Source: Sulfuracidifex tepidarius (lineage in GTDB: Archaea; Thermoproteota; Thermoprotei_A; Sulfolobales; Sulfolobaceae). Taken from it: a stretch of DNA of 64,000 nucleotides. The DNA lies in the NCBI RefSeq assembly GCF_008326425.1, contig NZ_AP018929.1, positions 572,875 to 636,874 on the forward strand. Reading direction: 5' to 3'. The notes under the pieces are model-generated. The model ran no database searches. It saw only the letters and a program-made list of their open reading frames with translations, and had not been told where the DNA came from. This document shows, piece after piece, positions 20,118 to 29,558 of this stretch; the stretch's first letter is position 1; every line of letters starts with the position of its first letter. The position numbers were made by a program, and so were the translations under genes.

Positions 20118-21608
20118 GTGGGTGTTTTTCCTGTGAATTGGATCCGCATCGCACTTCTCCTATTCCTGTCTCTTTCACCGATTCAGGCTTACCTAGCCAG
20201 CTCTTACAGCTCTGTGACCACCGGTGACAGCACACTTACTCATGACTATTACCTCTACTGCAACGTTACAGTATACAATGGCCAGTCCGTCTACGTCCAA
20301 CTGAAAGCGTCTGCCCCGGTCACTTTGATGGTTATGAACCAACATCAGTTCGAGGAGTTCTCTCAGGGCGACAAGTATTCATCCCTTTACAGAGAGGTCA
20401 CGCAAAGCCTCGACAGTGACTTTGAGGTTTTAGGAGGGGAGTATTATGTTGTTGTCTACAACAACGTTGTGAGCGTCACTGTGAGCGTCCATCTCAGTGC
20501 CCATGCGTTACCCATAGAACCGCTGGTCTATCACTCCTCGCTTCCAGCGCCAATAGGACTGGGCTTCTACGGTATCGTGAACGAGTCGGGGAGAATAACG
20601 GGGTTTGTGACACCGTACCAAGAGGCGATAGGGTATGCGACCGTATACTCCATATTAGCCTACAACGCCACCCCTCCTAAAGGAGTAAACCCCTGGGGGT
20701 CTAGCCTACAAATGAACGCAGTACTACAGGTTAACACTACACGTGGTACTTATGTTTACTGGCTACAGAACGTGGTGGAGTTCGTTACGGACAAAGACGC
20801 CTATTGTATAGAGGACAATGTGTGGAACTATTCGAGTGGAAAATCTACGCTTACCAACACAAGTGTCACTGGAGAGGGTTACGTGTATTTCCTTGAGAGC
20901 AGGGACGAGTACTACTACGCCTCGCCAGACATCCCAGCGAACTACTCGCTCCCGTTCTCTGTCGTCCTTTACACAAAGCTTGTCTCAATCACTCCTGAAT
21001 CTATAAATGTCTCCTTCGGGTATAACCTCGGCTCTGGGGTCGTGTGGTACGACAACGTGACGATACACCAGACGGATACTATCTCGGCACTCCTGCTCGT
21101 TAACCCGTTCAATGCTACGCCTAGTGGCGATCCATACGACCTTGACTTGGTCTTCGTAGGAGAAGGCAACTACGAGTATACCTATTTCGAGCAAATGAAC
21201 GCTAGTTTGGGGCTGCAGATGGTTTTACTAAACGGAAAAGTTGTAACCCCGTCTCCTCTATATACATTCGGCATGACTGGGGAAGAAGCAGACAACCTCA
21301 GGGTAATCGACGTGGATGGAAGGGCCTTCGTGATCCCCGGGAATAACACCTTCTGGAACCAAGTAAACGTGAAGGAGCTTCCAGAGCTCTACTTCAGACA
21401 AGGGGGTAACAATCCGTCTGTGAGCAATATTTTGTCCACTTACGGCTATACCCTGGGATACTTGGTTTTCTTTTTAGTGGTCTTCCTCATAGTGCTCTCG
21501 GCGCTCCGCAGACTTATCAGAAGAAGGAGGAGACGTAAGTTTACAACCCGCCGGTTTGACTATAGAAGGAGGGGCCGTCGGTTTGATAATAGAAGAAGAA
21601 ACATCTGA
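20118..21608 (+). CDS. Thermopsin-family (A5) protease homologue with C-terminal membrane anchor
   Basis: The 496-residue protein has a signal peptide (about residues 8-26). The thermopsin-like domain has APIGLGFYGIVNESG, GYATVYSILAYNATPP and the strongly typical QMNAVLQVNTTRGTYVYWLQNVVEFVT with a following DNVWNYSS. Thermopsins are acid proteases acting outside the cell. Unlike secreted thermopsin this protein continues into a beta-rich region, a membrane helix near residue 450-470 (LGYLVFFLVVFLIVLSAL) and an Arg-rich tail with about 20 arginines (RRLIRRRRRRKF). It would be anchored with the protease domain outside. The start is uncertain between GTG 20118 and GTG 20133; both precede the signal. 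It has many N-glycosylation sites. Confidence 0.8.
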   Translation: MGVFPVNWIRIALLLFLSLSPIQAYLASSYSSVTTGDSTLTHDYYLYCNVTVYNGQSVYVQLKASAPVTLMVMNQHQFEEFSQGDKYSSLYREVTQSLDSDFEVLGGEYYVVVYNNVVSVTVSVHLSAHALPIEPLVYHSSLPAPIGLGFYGIVNESGRITGFVTPYQEAIGYATVYSILAYNATPPKGVNPWGSSLQMNAVLQVNTTRGTYVYWLQNVVEFVTDKDAYCIEDNVWNYSSGKSTLTNTSVTGEGYVYFLESRDEYYYASPDIPANYSLPFSVVLYTKLVSITPESINVSFGYNLGSGVVWYDNVTIHQTDTISALLLVNPFNATPSGDPYDLDLVFVGEGNYEYTYFEQMNASLGLQMVLLNGKVVTPSPLYTFGMTGEEADNLRVIDVDGRAFVIPGNNTFWNQVNVKELPELYFRQGGNNPSVSNILSTYGYTLGYLVFFLVVFLIVLSALRRLIRRRRRRKFTTRRFDYRRRGRRFDNRRRNI

Positions 21609-21770
21609 GAACCGCATGGAGTACGTTATTTTTGACATGGATAAAGCAGGTTGTAATAAGGTAAACGCCGCGCTCAAGCAGGAAATTATCTGGTGACAAT
21701 GCATTCAGTTCTTTATAGTATTAAACTGGAAGTGAAAGCCTAAATTTCTTGTAATGTTATGTCTATCTAT

Positions 21771-22532
21771 AATTAATTAAACAGATTTATGGTTTTAACT
21801 CAATCAGGAAAACTTTGTCATCTTCACGATCCAGGCAGATTAAAGGAGTTAATTTATCCAGGGAACAAGATTTTAGTTAGAGAAGTTAACGGTAATAAAA
21901 GGAAAACTTTATGTCAAGTTACTGCAGTATGGAATAATTTATGGGTAGTTGTTGATTCAAGCATTCATAATGATACTGCTAAAAAATTTTTACCTAATGC
22001 CAAAGCTGAGGTTAAAGTAGGGAATAGTAGAATTGATTTTCAAGACGGAAATACTTTCATCGAAGTTAAGGGATGCAGCCTTGTCGAAAATGGCGTGGCA
22101 ATGTTTCCGGATGCCCCAACTGAAAGAGGTAGAAGGCATCTTGAAGAACTAATAAAACTTAAGGAAAAAGGATATATACTTCATCAGACTTTAAAGGACA
22201 AGACTCCCCCTTGGCGTCCAACTTTAAGGTCTCGAGTCACGTGTAGGCCTGAGATAAACCTTGTCTTTTAAGGTATGACGAAGTATAACGCTAAGTTATT
22301 GATATTAGTAATGAGGGACGCTGAATGTTTTTACCATAATGTTAAGACTGATAAAAAATTCTCAGAAAAGTTCTTTGAAGCTTTACAAAAAGGTGTAGAG
22401 GTAGAAATTAGGACTTTCTCATTAATTGAAAGTCAGGTTGTTTATAAAAGAAACATACAAATCTGCGATAAAATCAGCTTAGGAAGTATTCTCATGCAAC
22501 TTATTTTGAATTTATTAGCAAAATTATATTAG
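21771..22532 (+). pseudogene. sfsA: SfsA family protein, truncated and interrupted
   Basis: The sequence gives NRF then [35 protein letters not shown] and [16 protein letters not shown], all SfsA signatures, with DF...EVK being the nuclease-like core of the family. The first ~15 codons are lost behind a stop at about 21775. After KEKGY the frame enters foreign sequence ending in a stop at 22271, and SfsA resumes at about 22287 (AKLLILVMRDAECFYHN) to the normal C terminus at 22532. The intact protein is about 230 residues. The gene is therefore disrupted by an insert of about 111 bp and is almost surely inactive. Confidence 0.85.
22176..22286 (+). mobile_element. Short insertion inside sfsA; tail of an unidentified mobile gene
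   Basis: The insert separates GGATAT from AACGCT of sfsA. It ends in a coding-like tail reading [12 protein letters not shown] followed by TAA. The same tail occurs in degenerate form near 60728-60776 (RIICRPEI, then the same NLVF codons one frame over). It is thus a dispersed element end, not random sequence. I cannot name the parent element. Confidence 0.55.
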
Positions 22533-22627
22533 ATTATCTCCAATATGTTGATCCCTTTATCTATTTCTTATTTTGTCTACTAAAAATGTTTAAGACTGGT
22601 TTTACAAAAATTTAAATATAACAATAG

Positions 22628-22757
22628 TTAAATTGTTAAGTTAAATTTGCTTTTTATGTAATTCAATTTATTGAACAGATCGTTCACTTCAGGAATTAGG
22701 TAATCGCTCCCATCAGTTAATACGTGCCAATTACCTATATCTTTTCTCTTAAAAAGA
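22628..22757 (-). pseudogene. 3' fragment of a paralogue of the gene at 32615-33223
   Basis: On the minus strand this gives DIGNWHVLTDGSDYLIPEVN and then LFNKLNYIKSKFNLTI. That is clearly related to the C terminus of the 202-residue protein at 32615-33223 (EIGDWHVLTTDGNDITIPNV, KLNYVKNRFNLNF). No upstream part of the gene remains here. Confidence 0.75.
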
Positions 22758-22824
22758 GTAGGATCCTTGCATATCATTAAGAGCTCAGGGTAATTCTTTC
22801 ATTACCGAAATTTAGAAGATATTT

Positions 22825-23085
22825 TCACTTTGGTTCAATAAACAGAATAAAACTATCTTCTTTTATGGCAGAAAGTAATTTTTTCGCAGTTGTTTCTTTC
22901 TCAGCGTAAAGGATTATAGTAGGAGGATTAAATTTTCTGAATATCATTAAATAACCTTCATCAATTATCGTAAATTCCGTGTATTTATGATAAACTTTAG
23001 AGTCGTAAATCTCGAAAGCAAACTTAATAGGATCCGTTAGGAATAAGTTCTCTAATATCATAATTATAATGTCTAGGAGTTCCAT
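22825..23085 (-). CDS. Small uncharacterised protein
   Basis: The 86-residue frame has a hydrophobic N-terminal third and alternating beta-like stretches (EFTIIDEGYLMIFRKF, PTIILYAEKETT, SFILFIEPK). It has AT-rich codon use like the neighbouring host genes. I do not recognise it. It may be a real small gene or a fragment of the same decayed locus as the paralogue fragment next to it. Confidence 0.4.
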   Translation of the reverse strand: MELLDIIIMILENLFLTDPIKFAFEIYDSKVYHKYTEFTIIDEGYLMIFRKFNPPTIILYAEKETTAKKLLSAIKEDSFILFIEPK

Positions 23086-23372
23086 TTAAAATTGCTTGTT
23101 TTATTGTTTTCGTATTTAATGTTTTATGAACTATTCCAAATTTTATCAGAGAGATATAGAATTTACTTTTATCTTGATGCTGGATTTTAAATTTAAGAGA
23201 AATAAAAAGGATTAAGTTATAGGGAAATTGAAGGACTCAACAAATTAATATATACTGCTTTGTGGGTCTATTCAATTTTTCTAAGAGACTGCATTAAACT
23301 TACTGCTAATTCAACTGCTGATTTAGAATTTATACTGAAGAAGTGAGTCTAGAGCCTAAGAAAATTCAACTA

Positions 23373-24616
23373 GGGCGGCTCAGGAGTCCATTGCGATTTC
23401 AATTTATTTCTATAGAATTAGATAGTAGAAATTGATTCTACATTTTCGGTAACACTGATAGGGGGCGAGCATGAGGTAATATCATGGAACTGTAAACTGT
23501 GAACGAGGTAACCCTCTACGGGGTCCGGATTATGGAGCTCGTAGAGGGACCTGGGAAGATATCCCTCACGCTCGTCCCCAAGATATTACCCGATGACGCC
23601 TTATTGAACAAACCGGTCCAGGAGATCGAGAGGATGGCCTTGGAGGAAGCTGAGAAAACTAGTCCCAGCTACCAGAGGGGTAAGGAGGTCAAGAGGAAGG
23701 GTTACGCGAGCTACAGGTTCCTGAAGGGGTTTGGGATCGTGATGGACGAGAGGGAGACGAAGTACGAGTTGGAGTGGATATCGGTGAAGCTGCCAGTGCT
23801 TTACGGTGAAGGGAGGGTGAGGACCCAGGTCGAGGAGACTCTACTGAGGGAGGAAAGGAAGGTCTTCGCGTCCCTAATGTTGGTCTACTCGGTTAAGGGA
23901 GGTAAGTTGAACGCCAAGCTCTGGATGCCCGAGATTGAAACGGGAGGCGACTTCAACTACGTGATAGTTGACGGGAAGTACGTGAAGCTCAAGGGGCGAA
24001 AGGCGGTCCTCCTCGTGGCTATGGGCGTGACCCGGGAGGGAAACAGGGCGGTCCTCGAGCTCATCATAAGCGAGGCTGAGGACGCCATCTATTGGAGTCT
24101 CCTGGTCAGGGTCTGGAAGAAGACCAGCTTCGTCCTGGTCGTGGCTGACGGGATCAAGGCCTTGGACAGGGCGATCTCCCTAGCTGAACTTCACGTGGGG
24201 AGGCAAGGCTGCCTGGTCCACCTGAAGCGTACGACCAAGGAGGAAAGGGAGGCTTTAGACGCGATCACCTCGTCCGCCGAGCTCGGCAAGATCATGGCCG
24301 AGACCAACCCTTCTAAGCTACCTCATCGCCGACAAGAAGCTCTGGAAGTGGCTAAAGTCCAACAACCTGGTCGAGTCCTTCAACTCCCTCCTAGAGAGGA
24401 GGTTCGGGTTGTTTCACTCTCCCTGGAGGATACTACAGCTCGCGCGGGCCATAGCCCTCTACTACAACCTATCGGCCTATTTTCTCGCTATCGTACTAAT
24501 ATTACGATCATCTTCATTCTTCTCACTTTCATCAAAATATACCAAATAATTTGTACATTAGATAAGTCTAATTTAAAGCCAGAAAATACAATTCGCAATG
24601 GACTCCTGAGCCGCCC
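23373..24616 (+). mobile_element. IS256-family insertion sequence (1244 bp) with 8-bp target duplication
   Basis: Terminal inverted repeats of about 25 bp are seen: GGGCGGCTCAGGAGTCCATT starts at 23373 and its complement ends at 24616. The direct repeat TTCAACTA flanks both ends (23365-23372 and 24617-24624), which fits the 8-9 bp target duplication of IS256 elements. The transposase inside is frameshifted. The GC-rich content contrasts with the AT-rich host DNA, showing a recently acquired element. Confidence 0.9.
23499..24549 (+). pseudogene. IS256-family transposase, frameshifted near its 3' end
   Basis: The frame from a GTG start gives the mutator-type DDE enzyme: first Asp in VIVDGKYVKLKG and second in LVVADGIKALDRAI. 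Near 24318 the frame slips. The true C-terminal part, read one frame over, is YLIADKKLWKWLKSNNLVES followed by FNSLLERRFG, with the catalytic Glu region, ending at TAA 24547-24549. The original frame instead runs on to 24665 beyond the element end. Either the element is dead or a programmed or sequencing shift is present. Confidence 0.85.
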
Positions 24617-24674
24617 TTCAACTAGCCCACAAAGCACTTCAAACGGTGTCTTATACATTTTATAATTTTAGCCT

Positions 24675-25019
24675 TCACTTTGTTAATAGCTTTTCCAAAT
24701 ACTCTTTTAATGCAAAAGCGTTATTATAAGGTGATTTAGAAGCGTAAACTAAGGTCACATTAGTATCTTTTTTAGTTAACTGTAATAATACCTCAACTTT
24801 AGGGTTTTTCTCTAATTCCTCAAAGTATTTCCTCTTGAACTCTTCCCATTTGTTGGGATCGTGATTATACCATTTTCTCAATTTCTCGCTTGGAGCAACG
24901 TCTTTAAGCCATACGTCTACTTTATCCTTACTGATACCTCTAGGCCATAATTTGTCTACCAATATTCTTACTCCGTCATCCTTCCCTGCAGAATCGTAAA
25001 TCCTTTTTACCTTTATCAT
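24675..25019 (-). CDS. DUF488 (YeaO-like) protein
   Basis: The 114-residue protein matches the short DUF488 class: [52 protein letters not shown], then [14 protein letters not shown] near the end. I chose the Met at 25019 rather than the frame start at 25085 because family members begin at this point. Function is unestablished. It is convergent with the IS element and separate from the ECF operon. Confidence 0.85.
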   Translation of the reverse strand: MIKVKRIYDSAGKDDGVRILVDKLWPRGISKDKVDVWLKDVAPSEKLRKWYNHDPNKWEEFKRKYFEELEKNPKVEVLLQLTKKDTNVTLVYASKSPYNNAFALKEYLEKLLTK

Positions 25020-25146
25020 AATTAATGATATGAAAAAGTTATTTAAAAAGAAAGATGCTAAGAGATTAGGTGTAATTAGTTTCAAAATGGATTATTGATT
25101 TCTCCGGATAAGACTCTTTTTTGACTTTCACAAAAAATCTTTTGAT

Positions 25147-26001
25147 TCACGGATGGAAAGGAATAGACGGTATCATGCCTACTATAACCAAGTAAGTATC
25201 AATAATAAGAGCTGCAATCATTATCGTAACTACTATTTTATCAATTTTCGAAAACGTTATATCGTCAATATAAGTTCTCTTTTTGTAAGCCATGAATGCT
25301 CTCGTCTCTGCTGAAATGCTTACAGTCTTAGCTTTCTTGAATTCATAAATGAAGAGAGGTATTATAGATTCAAACATTGCTCTTAAATTATATAGGAATT
25401 TGATTCTTTTCTTATATCCTATTCCTTTCATTAATTGAAGTTTTATTATTGTATCCGCAGTGTCGAATATTCTGGGAAGAGAAACTAAGCCTACAGTTAT
25501 TGCAAAAGTTATAGACATAGGTACTTTCATTTTATGAAATGATCTGATTATTTGAGAAGGAGTAGTTGTGAGAAATATTAATCCTGAATACATTAACATT
25601 GTCCAAATTCTCATGCTAACTTGGAAAGAGTAAATTATTGCTTGTAAAGTAAGATAAGGGACAAAACCCATGAAAACGAAATATGAAGGAAACTTCCATA
25701 TTATGGTTAAATTATTTCCGAATATCTCCCTAAGAACTACTGGAGAGACAAAATATGAATAATCCAATACACTACCTATCATTTGGAGCAAAGAAAATGA
25801 CAATATTAATCTAATTCTTCTTAATAAATAGTAGAAATATAATGAAGCTATCCCTATTATCAAGTCTACCCACCATATTGATTCGGCACAAATAATAGTT
25901 ACAATTACAACTATTAGCAGTTTAGTTAAAGGATGTAACAGATGATAAGGAGTTTTGTATTCAACGTATGTGGTTAATTTTTCAAAACCTTTGAATCCCA
26001 A
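25147..26001 (-). CDS. ECF transporter T component (EcfT-like)
   Basis: The 284-residue membrane protein has the T-component entry YKTPYHLLHPLTKLLIVVIV, five or more helices, and the long cytoplasmic coupling region SLPRIFDTADTIIKLQLMKGIGYKK followed by KAKTVSISAETRAF. The last is the counterpart of the Ala-Arg-Gly coupling motif, here ETR. It is the last gene of the operon, 77 bases after the ATPase gene. It starts at TTG 26001; the frame is open upstream but without a standard start. The role is membrane scaffold energised by the double ATPase. Confidence 0.85.
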   Translation of the reverse strand: MGFKGFEKLTTYVEYKTPYHLLHPLTKLLIVVIVTIICAESIWWVDLIIGIASLYFYYLLRRIRLILSFSLLQMIGSVLDYSYFVSPVVLREIFGNNLTIIWKFPSYFVFMGFVPYLTLQAIIYSFQVSMRIWTMLMYSGLIFLTTTPSQIIRSFHKMKVPMSITFAITVGLVSLPRIFDTADTIIKLQLMKGIGYKKRIKFLYNLRAMFESIIPLFIYEFKKAKTVSISAETRAFMAYKKRTYIDDITFSKIDKIVVTIMIAALIIDTYLVIVGMIPSIPFHP

Positions 26002-26078
26002 AACCTTGAAAAGAAGATAAAAAGGAGAAATAGATGAAGCAATTATTAGTATCCAGCTAATTATTTCATGAATAATCT

Positions 26079-27503
26079 TTAATCACCTTTATAATAATCC
26101 TTGATTATTTCCTCTGGAGAAGCTAATCCTAACTTTCCTTCATCCATCGTATAAACCATATCAGCATAATAATAAACAAATAAGGGATCATGAGTAACAA
26201 CAAGAAAACTTGCATCAATGCTTTTCAACTCCTCTCCTAACATTTTCCTATTATACCAATCCTGTCTGGTAGTAGGTTCATCGAGTAAGAAAACCTTAAC
26301 TCCTGTAGCTAAGAGTGAGGAGATTGCAACTCTCCTTTTCTGCCCTACGGAGAGAAGAAAAGGATCTTGATCCTCAGGCAAATTGAATTTTCTAATAAGT
26401 TCATTAATAACTTTCTCATTGTATTTTCTCCTAAGCTTTGCAGGATATGAAATTTCATCCTTTACCGTCTTCTTGGTGAACATTAAATCTACGTCCTGAG
26501 GTAAATAAGCTATTATCTCTCCCCTCTCTTCTACAGTAAGCTTAGAAATTTCCCTATCATTTACTTTAATATAACCAGAAAATTTTAGATTGGAAGGTAA
26601 AATTCCTGCAATAGCCTTCAATAACGTAGATTTACCACTTCCGTTATTCCCTATTAATGCAGTTATTCCTTTCTTTAATTCTATTTTAGTATCTACTATT
26701 AATCTCTTCCCATCGGAAACTTTAATGTAAGCTTCCAAGATATTTTCATTAAATCTTCTCCTTTCTGGAAGACTCCTAATTTCTAATGGTTCTATACCCA
26801 ATTCGTCAAAATCTATTTCCCTTATATCAGACTTTTTAACGTCACAAAGAATTTTTCCTTTATCTAGAATTATTATTCTATCTACAAAATCTATTACTTT
26901 ATTTATTTTATGTTCTGCGATTATCATGCTCACTCTATCTTTAAGTCTTCTCAAATTAGATAGTATCTCCTTTGTACCTTTCAAATCTATACTTGAAGTG
27001 GGTTCATCAAGAATCAAGGCTTTAGGATTCATGGCTAAAATGCTACCTAAAACAATCCTCTGTTTTTCTCCTCCCGAAAGTCTTAACGTTTCCCTATTAA
27101 GTAAATGCGATATTCCCACTAATTCGGAAACTTCTTTTATTCTCGAAATAATCTCATCCTTAGGAAGATTCAAATTCTCAGCTCCGAAAGCTAACTCCTC
27201 TATTACATAATAATTGAATATTTGTGCGTCAGGATCCTGTAGAAGAGTTCCAACTTTAGTGGAGATTTCTTGAATCGTTGAGGATTTTACGTTTAATCCA
27301 AAAACTTTGATCTCTCCTTCCTCCTCAGCTTCGATCTCGTTTGGAATTACCCCATTAATTGAATTAAGTAAAGTAGATTTTCCAGAGCCCGATCTTCCTG
27401 TAACTAAAACAGATTCACCCTCATTTACATTCAGTGAATCAAAAAATAATGAATAAGATTTTTCTGGATAAGAAACCTTCAAATCTTTAATTTCAAGAAA
27501 CAT
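26079..27503 (-). CDS. ECF transporter ATPase, two fused ABC domains
   Basis: The 474-residue protein carries two complete ABC ATPase units. The first has Walker A GRSGSGKST, signature LRLSGGEKQR and Walker B ALILDEPTSS. The second has GNNGSGKST, LLSVGQKRR and VFLLDEPTT. Such YkoD/fused EcfA proteins power group-I or stand-alone ECF vitamin importers. The ATG overlaps the stop of the S-component gene (TAATG), showing translational coupling. Confidence 0.93.
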   Translation of the reverse strand: MFLEIKDLKVSYPEKSYSLFFDSLNVNEGESVLVTGRSGSGKSTLLNSINGVIPNEIEAEEEGEIKVFGLNVKSSTIQEISTKVGTLLQDPDAQIFNYYVIEELAFGAENLNLPKDEIISRIKEVSELVGISHLLNRETLRLSGGEKQRIVLGSILAMNPKALILDEPTSSIDLKGTKEILSNLRRLKDRVSMIIAEHKINKVIDFVDRIIILDKGKILCDVKKSDIREIDFDELGIEPLEIRSLPERRRFNENILEAYIKVSDGKRLIVDTKIELKKGITALIGNNGSGKSTLLKAIAGILPSNLKFSGYIKVNDREISKLTVEERGEIIAYLPQDVDLMFTKKTVKDEISYPAKLRRKYNEKVINELIRKFNLPEDQDPFLLSVGQKRRVAISSLLATGVKVFLLDEPTTRQDWYNRKMLGEELKSIDASFLVVTHDPLFVYYYADMVYTMDEGKLGLASPEEIIKDYYKGD

Positions 27504-28183
27504 TAAATTCCACTTCTTACAACCTTTGCTACTCTATTAGCTGCTAAAGCCGATATGGCTCCTATTACAATATCCCCTGGTATGTAAGATATCAATAAGA
27601 AGAAAATTCTAGCTTGGTCAGGAACAAATCCGAAGACAATAGGCGCAATAAAGCCGTAAGTAAAGAAAGGATGTACAAAAGAGAATACAATTCCCAGAAT
27701 ACCGCCTTCAAAAATAGCTAGTAACGCTTGAAGTTTCTTTTCCCCTATTCCGAAAATCCTTCCCTGGGTTAAGTAGATAACTACATCAGCCATAATACCG
27801 TAAGTGAGGACATCCTCAATTAACCATAATGGTTCTCCAGTAAAGCTAAAATGAATTAGATCTCCAGTAATATCGAATACTCCCATAGCTAACATTCCCG
27901 CACCTACTTTCCTTACCACACCTATCACAATGATAAACACTAATATTCTGAACCACACAGGGGGATTAACAAAAGGATAAATGGGCGAAGGTAGGAAAAT
28001 AGCGTCTCCAATGACGTGGTCTGCAAAAGCAACTATGACTCCTCCTATTCCTGCAACAACGAAATCCATCAATTTCATTTTATTTTTTCCTTTCTTAACT
28101 ATGAAGATAGCTATTATTGAAGCTATTATAAAGTAAGCAATAACTATAGGTAAAGGAGTTATTCCAGGCTGTAGAGAGAACAT
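27503..28183 (-). CDS. ECF transporter substrate-binding S component (substrate unknown)
   Basis: The 226-residue polytopic protein has six predicted helices, with conserved-looking polar residues in helices (ADHVIGDAIFLP, DITGDLIHF, GEPLWLIEDV). Its position directly before the fused ATPase (TAATG overlap) and the T component marks it as the S component. The order S-A-T is that of YkoEDC-type thiamine-precursor systems, but the sequence alone does not fix the substrate. The upstream propeller gene ends only 3 bases before it on the same strand. Confidence 0.8.
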   Translation of the reverse strand: MFSLQPGITPLPIVIAYFIIASIIAIFIVKKGKNKMKLMDFVVAGIGGVIVAFADHVIGDAIFLPSPIYPFVNPPVWFRILVFIIVIGVVRKVGAGMLAMGVFDITGDLIHFSFTGEPLWLIEDVLTYGIMADVVIYLTQGRIFGIGEKKLQALLAIFEGGILGIVFSFVHPFFTYGFIAPIVFGFVPDQARIFFLLISYIPGDIVIGAISALAANRVAKVVRSGI

Positions 28184-28186
28184 TTT

Positions 28187-28701
28187 TTATCTCCTCTTCA
28201 TGAAAATTACTACTCCGATAACTGCTAAGATTACTACTCCTATTCCTACTGCGATATAGTAAGGAGTATAATTAGCCTTAGGTACCGGTTTTGCAACTAT
28301 ATGAGGTGCCGGAACGTTAAAATAGCTTACAGTTGAAGGTCCGTAATTCATGACGTATACCTCATGATTCTGAGGATCGTAAACTATACCGTTTGGAGAA
28401 TTTCCTACAGTTGCTTCAGAAATAAATCCTCCAGCGTCGTTAAATAAAACAACATTGGATCCTTTAGGGATAGATAACACTACGTCATTATCATAAGGTA
28501 TATAACACATCCAAGCATAACCGTTTATTGTTCCGAGAGTTACGGGCAAAGAATCAAAAGCTATAATATTTCCATTACTTATATTAATTAACTCAAAATA
28601 ATGATGGCCCGGAGAGACTGCCAATTCGTTAGGAGGTACGAAAGTCATAGCTTCTACTGAACTAACGTTAAGGCTTATTTTCTGAACAATGGAAAATGTA
28701 T
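28187..28701 (-). pseudogene. 5'-truncated YVTN propeller protein with C-terminal membrane anchor
   Basis: The surviving part encodes the last propeller blades (GNSPNGIVYDPQNHEVYVMN) and a C-terminal helix IAVGIGVVILAVIGVVIFMK ending RR. The 5' end is replaced at about 28702 by an IS605-type element remnant. An open frame running on into that element only by chance gives an apparent start at 28807. The gene lies immediately before the ECF S-component gene, so an intact ancestor probably belonged to that operon as an extracellular accessory. The operon promoter may have been lost with the 5' end. Confidence 0.8.
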
Positions 28702-29019
28702 GTGAACTCACCCCGCCCTTACGGACGGGGCATCCCCACCTCACGATGGAGATTTCCTGCTTCTCAGAGGAACCTCGATCCCCCTTCACCCAAAGCGGAG
28801 GTTCCATCGAACGGAACCGTTCTCTGATGCACCGTGTGGAAGAGAGGTTACGGAGGGTTTCCTCTCCACAAGCGTAAGTTCCCCCAGTCCCGAGGGTACT
28901 GACCCAGCTCTTACAGCCAAGGTCTAAGGAAATTTTGACATGTAAATATAAAAATGTTTCTATAGGGGGCTATCCATCCCCTCCCTAACGGAAGGGGACT
29001 TTCGCCCCCTTAACCCCCG
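28702..29019 (-). mobile_element. tnpB-less IS605-type element (copy 1), possible stand-alone guide-RNA scaffold
   Basis: This ~318-bp element reads on the minus strand. It begins with a compound hairpin (left-end type: GGGGGCGAAAGTCCCC nested with CCTTCC/GGAGGGG), continues through TATA-like AATATAAAAATG-type sequence, then has about 230 bp whose minus frame resembles the extreme C terminus of archaeal TnpB proteins (RSMEPPLWVKGDRGSSEK). It ends in the right-end hairpin GCCCCGTCCGTAAGGGCGGGG and TTCAC. Nothing is left of the transposase body. Related copies lie at 47309-47527, 55577-55638 (one end only) and 59427-59738. The element separates two truncated genes. Confidence 0.75.
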
Positions 29020-29558
29020 CAAAGTTAAAGGTCCTTATTACTATGCTCTTCTTTTCCGGCAACGTTGCTAAATATACGTCTCCTTCTATTCTACTCTTCA
29101 AGTTATACTTCTCTTCCTCTCCTACTGCGTAGCCAAATGTCATGCAGTTGGGACATTCTCTGCATAGCCCTCCCATCCTTTCCTCCTTTCTACCTGTAGC
29201 GGTTGTAGCCCTTAAGGAACAGTGCCATTCATTGTCTTTACCCCTTATTTTATTTAATCTCCTCCTTATATGAGTCGTAATCGCGTCTTAATTGCTCGAG
29301 CATTTCTCTTCTCCAAGACGATACTAACTTCTCGTGCAATATCATTGGGTATTTTTCTCTGTCAACGCTTGCTAAAGTTACGTCTTCTCCTCCCTCATGT
29401 CTTATTATCAATTCTCCTTCAGCCAATATTGTTACAAAGATGTTGGCTACTCTTCCTCTGGGTACTGCGTTCTCTTTATTTTTGTTACTTAGATCTGCAA
29501 AAAAGGTACTTATCTTTTCATTCCCTAAAATTTTTGAGACTACTTCAATTCCATTCAT
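28985..29558 (-). pseudogene. csc2: Remnant of type I-D cas7d (csc2)
   Basis: Two overlapping frames form one gene. The first (29558-29250) gives VPRGRVANIFVTILAEGELI and a charged helix. After a frameshift near 29250 the second gives MGGLCRECPNCMTFGYAVGE and then IRTFNFAGVKG. The C-x2-CPxCM-x-GYA motif with the following TFN fits the Csc2/Cas7d backbone subunit of type I-D Cascade. The usual protein is about 330-350 residues; only about 190 codons remain and the 3' part is cut off by the element at 28702-29019. It overlaps the upstream gene by 4 bases (ATGA), as in a real cas operon. The family call is by motif memory, not a search. Confidence 0.65.

Noticed and set aside
28689-28877. Plus-strand frame over the IS605-type element (and the minus frame at 59412-59594)
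   Set aside because: Part of the structured element; the minus reading is the TnpB-tail-like region and is not an independent gene.
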